Program-made: the position numbers and the translations under genes
Notes under the pieces: generated by a model
Seen by the model: only the letters and a program-made list of their open reading frames with translations
Databases searched by the model: none
What the model was told of the DNA's origin: nothing
In this document: positions 57,400 to 64,000 of the stretch, one piece after another
Numbering within the stretch: the first letter of the stretch is position 1
Layout: the number at the start of each line of letters is the position of its first letter
Assembly (NCBI GenBank): GCA_020845475.1
Contig: JADLFN010000048.1
Location: forward strand, 25,507-89,506
Direction: 5' to 3'
Source of the DNA: Planctomycetota bacterium
GTDB taxonomy: Bacteria > Planctomycetota > UBA8742 > UBA2392
DNA: 64,000 nt

Positions 57400-60300
57400 A
57401 TGAAGATGCAATCTGCTGCTTTGCTGTTGCTTGTCGCGCTGTTCACAGCAGCGATCTCGGCCCAGACTTACCCAGTCGGCCTTACCAACCCGGTAGGCGT
57501 ATTTACTCCTTACAACAGCAGTAGTTACAACATGGGTTATGCGTTCACGACCACCCAGTCGAACGTTACTGTAACCCATCTGGCGGGCACCCAGAACGAC
57601 ACGGCAGCGAAGATTGTTTGCTTGTGGGATTCCACTTCCACAGCCGCTCCCATCGCACAAGTCACGACCCCAACCACGACAACTCAGGGCGCGTGGCGCG
57701 TTGCCGCGTTGTCCACGCCGGTCTTGTTGGTCGCGAACCGCCAATACCGTGTGACAGTTCTGGGAACACAATGGTGGTATCACGCCAATCCTCCGGCCAG
57801 TCCGTGGAAGCCGACGGGGACGATCAACTTTGTGACTACCTGTTGGAGCTCGGTCATATCGACCCCGCAATACCCGAGCAACAGCACCGCCAACCAGCTC
57901 TACGGCCTTGCGGACATCGGCTACACCACCGGCCCGTCGCTGGGTTGCACTGCGACAGCGGGCACCGCGCAACAGGTGCTGGCCACGGACACGGGCGGCG
58001 GCAGCGGCCGCAGCATCGGCACGTTCACTCTCACCAACAATTCCTCCACCTCCTCCCTGACGTTGAACAGCGTGACGCTGGCGGCCTCGGGAACGGGCAA
58101 CGATTCCAACGCCTACTCTGAAGTACGCCTTTACGAAGACACCAACAGCTCCACCGTTTACGACACCGGCGACACGCCCTACGGCACAGCGGCCACCGCT
58201 TACCCGGGCGATAACGGCCAGATCACTTTCACCGCATCCCAGAACTTTGCGGCCAGCCAGGTACGACGATATTTCGTGGTGGCCAAGCTCAACGGAACCA
58301 CGCTGGCCACGCTCGGTCAAACGTTCAACACCACGGTGCAGGCACTCAGCGTCACGGGCGGCACAGCCTCGGGCACGCCTTCTACCCAGATGAACGGCAT
58401 GGTCATCGTTGCGCCCACACTCACTGTCTCGGCCACCGCCGGCACAGCGCAGAACCTGTATGCCAACGACACGGGCGGCGGTAACGGCGTGAGCATGGGA
58501 ACCTTCAGCATCGCCAATGGCGCACTTGGCAGCGCTGACCTGGTCTCGATCACCATCGCGGCCAGCGGCTCGGGCGATGATTCCGCCGCATTCTCTGAAG
58601 TGCGCATTTATGAAGACACCAACTCCAGCGCCAGCTACACGCCCGGCACCGATCAGCCTTACGGTGCTGCGGCCACGGCCTACCCCGCCGACAACGGCAC
58701 GCTCACGTTCACCCAGGGCCAGACCTTTGCCGTATCCCAGACCCGCACCTATTTCGTGGTCGTCAAGCTCAATGGCGCAACGCCGGCTTCGCCCGGCCAC
58801 ACGTTCAATGTGCAGGTGAGTGCGATTGCGGTGTCCGCGACGTCCGCCAGCGCCGGAACACCCAGCACGGTGATGAACGGCCCGGTCATTCTCGCGCCCA
58901 GTTTCACGATTGCGGATTCGAGCGCGGCTACGCAGGGCAGCGCCTACCTCGGCGGCACAGACTTCGTGATCCAGACGTTCACGATTTCCTACCCCAACGG
59001 CCCGCTCAACACGGTCACATCGATCACGGTGCAGTCGAGCGGCAGCGGAAACGACCAGAACGATTACTCCAACGTGGTGCTGTTCCGCGATGCCAACGCC
59101 AACAACACCTATGACGTCGGCGTTGACACCCAGGTCAACGGTTTCTCGGCCTTCCCAAGCGACAACGGCGCCCAGAACTTCACGCTCGCGGGCGCGGAGT
59201 CGCAGTTCACGGCGGGCACGACGCGCATGTACTTCATCGTGGTTTCCTTCAATATGAATGGCGCCAATAACACGACGTTTGCCACGCAGTTGCAGGCCGC
59301 GTCGGGCGCAAGCACGGGCACCACGATTTCGGGTCTGCCCGCGCCGACCGGCGGGCCGACGGCGGGCCTGAACCTGCTGGCGAACAACCTGAACGTGACG
59401 CTCAACGGGCCCGGCACGGCCACTGGCATCAATAACAACGAGCAGGGCGCAGGCGGCATCGGCGTGGTGCTCTGCGACGTTTCGATCAACACCATCGCTG
59501 CCGCGTGGGTGGTTGCCACGGTCACGTTCCGCGCCAACGGCACCGGCAACGATTTCTCCGCATACAGTTACCTCGCGCTGCACGAAGACGGCAACGCCAA
59601 CGGGACCTTTGACGGGCCCACCGCCGGTGATCCGCTGGCCGTCGCAACGGCCGGGACAGCATTCATCACCGACAACGGCGATTACACAGCCACGCTCTCC
59701 AACACCGCTTTCCCCTCGGCAACGACGCGCCGGTTCTTTCTCGTGGCCAAGTGGGGCGGCAGCGCCGTAACCGGTGAGGATTTCGCCGCGCGCCTGCAGA
59801 GTATCACCGGCACACCGCCCTCGGGCGGCGTGGTAACCGGCGCGCCCACAGCTTATGCGGCAAGTTTCACGATCAACGCGGCGGTGCTCAGTGTTTCCAA
59901 CGCGCCCACGGCCCCGGCTTCCCAGATGCGCGAGGGCGGCAGCGCCTTTGGCCACGCGCTGGGCTTGTTCCGCTTCACGGCCACCAATAACACGGTCACG
60001 GTCAACGCCATCACGCTCACGACGGCCGGCAGCGGCAACTGGACTTCCGATCTTGCCGCCAACGGCGTGGAACTCTACGCCGACAACGGCAACGGCGTCT
60101 TCGATGCCGGCCTCGACACGCTCGTGTTCTCCGGCGCGGGCGCGGCAGGCACTTTGGCATGCACGCTGTCCACGGCCCTGGTCATCACCAACGGCACCAG
60201 CCGTGACCTCTGGGTCTACCTCAATGTTGCGGCTACAGCCGGCACCTCGGTGCCTGAAACGTTTAACACGACCATTGCGAGCACCACCGATGTCAACGCC

Positions 60301-60765
60301 ACCGGCGGCACCGTTCAGTTCGGCGCCCCGGCTCCCACGACCAACACTTTGGGCGTGATCATCTTCTTCGTGACTACCTTCGCCCCGTCCTACGACGTGC
60401 AAACCGGCGGCGCAGCTATCACCATCACCGGCTCGGGGTTCATTGCCCCGATCACGCTGACCATCGGCGGCGCGGTTTGCCCCGGCACGGCCGTCATCTC
60501 CGGCGGCGGCACCCAGATCAGCGGCCTGACCGTGCCCCCGGGAATCGGCTCGAACAGGGTCATCGTGCTCACGGACGGCGCCCTTGGCCCCAAAACCCTG
60601 ACGCAAACGTTTGACTACGCCGGCGGCACCACCATCGGCACCGGCGGTGGGGGCGGCGGCGGCGGCGGCGGATGCATGACCCAGGAAAGCGATGCCGCGT
60701 GGCTCGCCGCGCTTGCGCTGCTCGCGCTTGCGTTCTCGCTGGGTCTGCGTCGTCGCAGGGCCTGA
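57400..60765 (+). CDS. Large secreted repeat protein with TIG domain and Gly/Cys C-terminal sorting tail
   Basis: 1121 residues. Signal peptide MKMQSAALLLLVALFTAAISA. Residues ~185-960 hold about five repeats of ~150 residues recognised by GTAQ...DTGGG...G(T/S)F, SGSG(N/D)D...FSEVR(L/I)YEDTNS, PYG(A/T)AATAYP..NG and R.YFVV.KLNG. An IPT/TIG domain (GAAITITGSGFIAP; GLTVPPGIGSNRVIVLTD, in part) lies at ~1000-1080. The end is ten glycines, Cys, MTQESDAAW, a hydrophobic helix and RRRR, like CTERM/MYXO-CTERM-type sorting tails. Surface adhesin or structural protein is the best guess. Confidence 0.88.
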   Translation: MKMQSAALLLLVALFTAAISAQTYPVGLTNPVGVFTPYNSSSYNMGYAFTTTQSNVTVTHLAGTQNDTAAKIVCLWDSTSTAAPIAQVTTPTTTTQGAWRVAALSTPVLLVANRQYRVTVLGTQWWYHANPPASPWKPTGTINFVTTCWSSVISTPQYPSNSTANQLYGLADIGYTTGPSLGCTATAGTAQQVLATDTGGGSGRSIGTFTLTNNSSTSSLTLNSVTLAASGTGNDSNAYSEVRLYEDTNSSTVYDTGDTPYGTAATAYPGDNGQITFTASQNFAASQVRRYFVVAKLNGTTLATLGQTFNTTVQALSVTGGTASGTPSTQMNGMVIVAPTLTVSATAGTAQNLYANDTGGGNGVSMGTFSIANGALGSADLVSITIAASGSGDDSAAFSEVRIYEDTNSSASYTPGTDQPYGAAATAYPADNGTLTFTQGQTFAVSQTRTYFVVVKLNGATPASPGHTFNVQVSAIAVSATSASAGTPSTVMNGPVILAPSFTIADSSAATQGSAYLGGTDFVIQTFTISYPNGPLNTVTSITVQSSGSGNDQNDYSNVVLFRDANANNTYDVGVDTQVNGFSAFPSDNGAQNFTLAGAESQFTAGTTRMYFIVVSFNMNGANNTTFATQLQAASGASTGTTISGLPAPTGGPTAGLNLLANNLNVTLNGPGTATGINNNEQGAGGIGVVLCDVSINTIAAAWVVATVTFRANGTGNDFSAYSYLALHEDGNANGTFDGPTAGDPLAVATAGTAFITDNGDYTATLSNTAFPSATTRRFFLVAKWGGSAVTGEDFAARLQSITGTPPSGGVVTGAPTAYAASFTINAAVLSVSNAPTAPASQMREGGSAFGHALGLFRFTATNNTVTVNAITLTTAGSGNWTSDLAANGVELYADNGNGVFDAGLDTLVFSGAGAAGTLACTLSTALVITNGTSRDLWVYLNVAATAGTSVPETFNTTIASTTDVNATGGTVQFGAPAPTTNTLGVIIFFVTTFAPSYDVQTGGAAITITGSGFIAPITLTIGGAVCPGTAVISGGGTQISGLTVPPGIGSNRVIVLTDGALGPKTLTQTFDYAGGTTIGTGGGGGGGGGGCMTQESDAAWLAALALLALAFSLGLRRRRA

Positions 60766-60784
60766 ACACGGCAAAACAGGCAGA

Positions 60785-60815
60785 ACAGGCGCGGCCACCC
60801 CGCGCCTGTTTTTTT
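60785..60815 (+). terminator. Terminator of the surface-protein gene
   Basis: ACAGGCGCG, loop GCCACCC, CGCGCCTGT followed by seven T. Confidence 0.93.
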
Positions 60816-60827
60816 GTGCACTTCCGC

Positions 60828-60856
60828 TTGACTTAGTGTTATCCATACACCATAAT
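60828..60856 (+). promoter_or_regulatory. Promoter of the NrtR-SPFH-NADK operon
   Basis: TTGACT (60828-60833) and CATAAT (60851-60856), 17-bp spacer, 30 bp before the start codon: the best-looking promoter in the window. Confidence 0.7.
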
Positions 60857-60876
60857 AGTGTAGTAGAAACACTAAG
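60832..60876. promoter_or_regulatory. Probable autoregulatory operator (nested palindromes)
   Basis: Outer arms CTTAGTGTT (60832-60840) and AACACTAAG (60868-60876) are perfect; inner arms TACAC (60846-60850) and GTGTA (60858-60862) are perfect too. They overlap both promoter elements, so a bound repressor would block polymerase; NrtR is the obvious candidate. Confidence 0.65.
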
Positions 60877-60885
60877 GAGCCGGTC

Positions 60886-61572
<687 letters not shown>

Positions 61573-61575
<3 letters not shown>

Positions 61576-61599
61576 GGGCGAGGCATACCTCGCCCCTAC
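61573..61599 (+). repeat. GGGCGAGG hairpin between nrtR and SPFH
   Basis: GGGCGAGG, CATA loop, CCTCGCCC directly after the nrtR stop. No T-run; could stabilise or partially terminate the transcript. Confidence 0.6.
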
Positions 61600-61617
61600 G
61601 CAAACGGGAGAACGGTC

Positions 61618-62667
61618 ATGGCACACATCACCAAGCTCGGCTGGCTCGGACACCTTCGGGCGGAGCCCAATCAATACATCCTGCACTACAAGAAGGGCCG
61701 CCTGGTGCGGCAGGGCGCGGGCCTGGCCTACTGGTTCAATCCGCTCAGCGCTGCCCTCGCACAGGTTCCCGTCGAGGACTGCGAAGCCACATTCATGCTC
61801 AAGGAACGCTCGCAGGATTTGCAGGAGGTCAGCGTGCAGGTGACGATCACCTATCGCTTCGCCGAGCCCGCAACTTCCGCCAAGCGCCTCAACTTCACGA
61901 TCGGCCTGCAGACCGGCAATTGGGTCGAGCAGCCGCTGGAGAAGCTGGCCGCGTTCTGGAGCACGCGCGTTCAAGAGCCCACGCGACGCTACCTCGCCGG
62001 TGTTTCGCTGACTGACGCCGTAGCATACGGCGCGGCTGCGATCCGTGAGGCCATCGTGCAGGCGCTGGGCAAGGATTCCGAGATCCCCGCCCTGGGCTTG
62101 GCCGTCGTCGGCGTGCAGGTAGTCAAGGTTTCGCCCGTGGCCGACCTCGAAAAGGCGCTGCAAACACCCACGCGCGAATCGCTGCAACAGAAAGCCGATG
62201 AAGCCATCTTCGCCCGCCGCGCACTGGCCGTGGAGAAAGAGCGTGCGATCAAGGAGAACGAGCTGCACACGCAGATCGAGCTGGCCAAACGGCAGGAAGC
62301 GCTGATCGAGCAAAACGGCGCCAACCGCCTGCGCGACGTGCGCCTGACCGCCGAGAGCGAAAAGGAACGCGTCACCGCTGACATCGAGCGCCAGCAGCTC
62401 GCCGCCGACGGCAACGCCAAAGCCGCTGAGCTTGTGGCCCAGGGTAACGCCAAGGCCGCCAAGCTCATGGCCGACGCCAAAGCCGAGGGCGATCGCATGC
62501 GCGTCGAGGTGTGGCAGAAGGCCGCAGGCAAAGTGCTGGTGGGCCTGGCGCTGCAAGAACTGGCCGGACACATCGGCAAGATCGAGCACCTGAGCATCAC
62601 GCCCGACATCTTCGCCGCCGCGTTCAAGAACCTGCTCGAAGACAACATCGCCAAGAGCACGAGCTAG
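61618..62667 (+). CDS. SPFH/band-7 (flotillin-like) protein
   Basis: 349 residues. SPFH domain at ~20-180 (GAGLAYWFNPLSAALAQVPVEDCEATFMLKER, in part), then a long Ala/Glu/Lys coiled coil (QIELAKRQEALIEQ, AAELVAQGNAKAAKLM) and a C-terminal helical tail. No obvious membrane helix at the N-terminus, unlike most flotillins, so it may be peripheral. Ribosome site GGGAG. The gene sits between a NAD-type regulator and a NAD-kinase-like gene; the NfeD protein usually paired with SPFH is encoded 13.5 kb away. Confidence 0.88.
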   Translation: MAHITKLGWLGHLRAEPNQYILHYKKGRLVRQGAGLAYWFNPLSAALAQVPVEDCEATFMLKERSQDLQEVSVQVTITYRFAEPATSAKRLNFTIGLQTGNWVEQPLEKLAAFWSTRVQEPTRRYLAGVSLTDAVAYGAAAIREAIVQALGKDSEIPALGLAVVGVQVVKVSPVADLEKALQTPTRESLQQKADEAIFARRALAVEKERAIKENELHTQIELAKRQEALIEQNGANRLRDVRLTAESEKERVTADIERQQLAADGNAKAAELVAQGNAKAAKLMADAKAEGDRMRVEVWQKAAGKVLVGLALQELAGHIGKIEHLSITPDIFAAAFKNLLEDNIAKSTS

Positions 62668-62674
62668 GTGAGCC

Positions 62675-62702
62675 GGGACAGTCCCCCAAAGGGGACTGTC
62701 CC
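62675..62702 (+). repeat. GGGACAGTCCCC hairpin overlapping the NADK leader
   Basis: 12-bp perfect arms GGGACAGTCCCC / GGGGACTGTCCC with CAAA loop, ending 4 bases before the GGAGG of the next gene, so it could gate its translation. Confidence 0.65.
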
Positions 62703-62715
62703 CCCGGAGGCAGCC

Positions 62716-63645
62716 ATGAACACGCTCAAACAACTCCCTCGCGTTGTGGCCATCACACGCAAAACGCCGCTCGAACAATTGATCGAGCGCTTTGGCACCA
62801 GCGGCCAGGCTCGCTTTTACGTCGAGGACAAAGGCCGCAAGTGGGCCGATTACCAGCGCATCCAGGCCCGCTTCGACCTCGCTATGAACACCGTCATGGG
62901 CTCCATTCCCGCCGAGCAGCAGCGCGTGCGGCTTGATCGCGGCGACCTTGACCGTTTCATCTTTCGCGATGACGACATCATCGTGATCGTGGGCCAGGAC
63001 GGGCTTGTGCCCAACGTGGCCAAGTACCTCAAGGGCCAGACGGTGATCGGCATCAACTCCGACCCAGAGATGTTCGACGGCGTGCTTTGCCGTCACGCGC
63101 CCGCTCTGACGTCGCGCCTGCTCAAGTGGGCCTCATCGCCCGATGGGCAATTCACGATCCAAAGCCGCGTCATGGGGCAGGCGGTGCGCGAGGATGGGCA
63201 GCGGCTGCTGGCGCTCAACGAGTTCTATTTCGGCTCGCGCACGCACCAGTCCTCAAAATACACGCTGCGCGTGGGCGGCAAAGTGGAGCGGCAATCGTCG
63301 TCGGGCGTCATTGTTTCAACAGGCACGGGCGCCACGGGCTGGGGCCGCAGCATTGCGCAACAGCGCAAATGTGAAGAAATCCTGCCCAAGCCCGAAGAGA
63401 CGAAACTGGCCTGGTTCGTGCGCGAGCCCTTTCCCAGTGTATACACGGGAACAACGCTCGATCACGGCGTGCTCGAAAAAGGCCAAGTGCTCGAAGCCAC
63501 GTCAGAACTGGGCGACAACGGCGTGATCTTCGCCGACGGCATCGAAAGCGACACCATCGAGTTCATCGACGGCCAAACGCTGAAAATCTCCGTCGCCCCG
63601 GAAACCCTGCGCCTGGTGATCCCCGCTGCCAAAACTGCTTCTTGA
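62716..63645 (+). CDS. Diverged NAD(+) kinase-like protein
   Basis: 309 residues from ATG 62716 (GGAGG 5 bases upstream). NAD kinase fold: the GGDGT loop appears as GQDGLVPNVAKYL (93-105), INSDP follows (113-117), LNEFYFGSR replaces the NE motif, and STGTGATGW is intact. An N-terminal ~85-residue extension (GQARFYVEDKGRKWADY) is longer than usual and the substrate side is unlike typical NADK. Phosphorylation of NAD(H) or a related nucleotide is probable but not assured. Confidence 0.8.
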   Translation: MNTLKQLPRVVAITRKTPLEQLIERFGTSGQARFYVEDKGRKWADYQRIQARFDLAMNTVMGSIPAEQQRVRLDRGDLDRFIFRDDDIIVIVGQDGLVPNVAKYLKGQTVIGINSDPEMFDGVLCRHAPALTSRLLKWASSPDGQFTIQSRVMGQAVREDGQRLLALNEFYFGSRTHQSSKYTLRVGGKVERQSSSGVIVSTGTGATGWGRSIAQQRKCEEILPKPEETKLAWFVREPFPSVYTGTTLDHGVLEKGQVLEATSELGDNGVIFADGIESDTIEFIDGQTLKISVAPETLRLVIPAAKTAS

Positions 63646-63695
63646 CCGGGTCAACCGCAACAAGCTTGCGACGTGACACACCTGCGCCACGCCGC

Positions 63696-64000
63696 TCATT
63701 CCGGCGGGCCGGTGCCTTCACTTTCGCTTTGCGCGGCTTCCGCCAAGAACACCACCTCGCCGCGGCGGCTCTCGATGATCCATTCCTGCACGCGTTTCAG
63801 CGCGGCTTGCAGTTGCTCGAAACTGGCTTGCTCGACGTTTTCCAGATCGATGCCCAGTTCATCAGCAAACACATGCGCGACCTGCATACTCGCGGCGCGG
63901 CGCAGTGTGGGTCGCGGGTCAATGCCCGCGCGAATGAAGTTCTGTGTGATGTTGCGAACCAGCGGCGCAAGATCGGCCAACAGTTCAGCCGCGCGCTGGC
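63696..64000 (-). CDS. Partial hypothetical protein at the window edge
   Basis: The minus-strand frame is open from base 64000 (QRAAELLADLAPLVRN) to the stop at 63696, ~101 residues visible, 5' end missing. Helical, hydrophilic, ending GTGPPE. The fragment ADELGIDLENVEQASFEQLQAALKRV (in part) is not recognised. Convergent with the NADK-like gene, 50 bp away. Confidence 0.55.
   Translation of the reverse strand, partial: QRAAELLADLAPLVRNITQNFIRAGIDPRPTLRRAASMQVAHVFADELGIDLENVEQASFEQLQAALKRVQEWIIESRRGEVVFLAEAAQSESEGTGPPE

Overview
The window is about 64 kb of GC-rich bacterial chromosome (roughly 60-65% G+C by eye), densely coding, with no rRNA, recognisable tRNA, insertion sequence, phage gene or CRISPR array. 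Two apolipoprotein N-acyltransferases, several lipobox lipoproteins, a LolC/E-like permease, diaminopimelate decarboxylase and a TIG-domain surface protein with a Gly-rich/Cys C-terminal sorting tail point to a diderm with peptidoglycan. Squalene-cyclase-like repeat proteins, carboxypeptidase-regulatory-like domains, a very long coiled-coil protein, a eukaryote-like IMP dehydrogenase and a deiodinase-like selenoprotein suggest a Planctomycetota/PVC-type organism. That assignment is inference, not proof.

Layout. 1-12.2 kb is a minus-strand run: partial pilT, a SUFU-domain protein, two hypotheticals, a DUF374 acyltransferase, a giant LolC/E-like permease, two small proteins, lysS, an ABC ATPase and rpsU. 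12.3-20 kb carries trxA, a MATE exporter, guaB, a rhodanese-like lipoprotein and a TPR lipoprotein. 17.7-33.7 kb is a long minus-strand series: Eis-like acetyltransferase, a periplasmic repeat protein, two tandem lnt genes, an FdhE-like zinc protein, lysA, a small helical protein, then nuoN, nuoM and an enormous nuoL. The divergent korAB (2-oxoacid:ferredoxin oxidoreductase) follows at 34-37 kb. 37-45.3 kb holds a Fis-HTH regulator, a double-retropepsin/PDZ protein, a radical SAM/SPASM enzyme, a Phd/PIN toxin-antitoxin pair, the selenoprotein and a membrane protein. 45.4-54.9 kb is plus-strand: a terpene-cyclase-like repeat protein, an NfeD-like protein, dnaB, a small anchored protein, a 1287-residue coiled coil and a lipoprotein. 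55-64 kb holds acs (minus), the surface protein, then an NrtR-SPFH-NAD-kinase operon and a partial gene at the edge.

The best discovery candidates are: (1) a secreted iodothyronine-deiodinase-family protein in which an in-frame UGA occupies the first position of a UPPC redox motif, with a SECIS-like hairpin just behind it; (2) the NrtR-SPFH-NAD-kinase-like operon, whose promoter is wrapped in a palindrome; (3) NuoL of 1210 residues with two ~220-residue soluble insertions, one His-rich; (4) a family of spacer elements built from 7- or 9-nt period repeats, most of them paired as inverted arms, with unrelated unit sequences at each site; (5) a protein with two retropepsin half-sites plus PDZ; (6) a Fis-type regulator lacking a recognisable sigma-54 AAA+ domain. 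All functions are inferred by reading translations; no database search was run.
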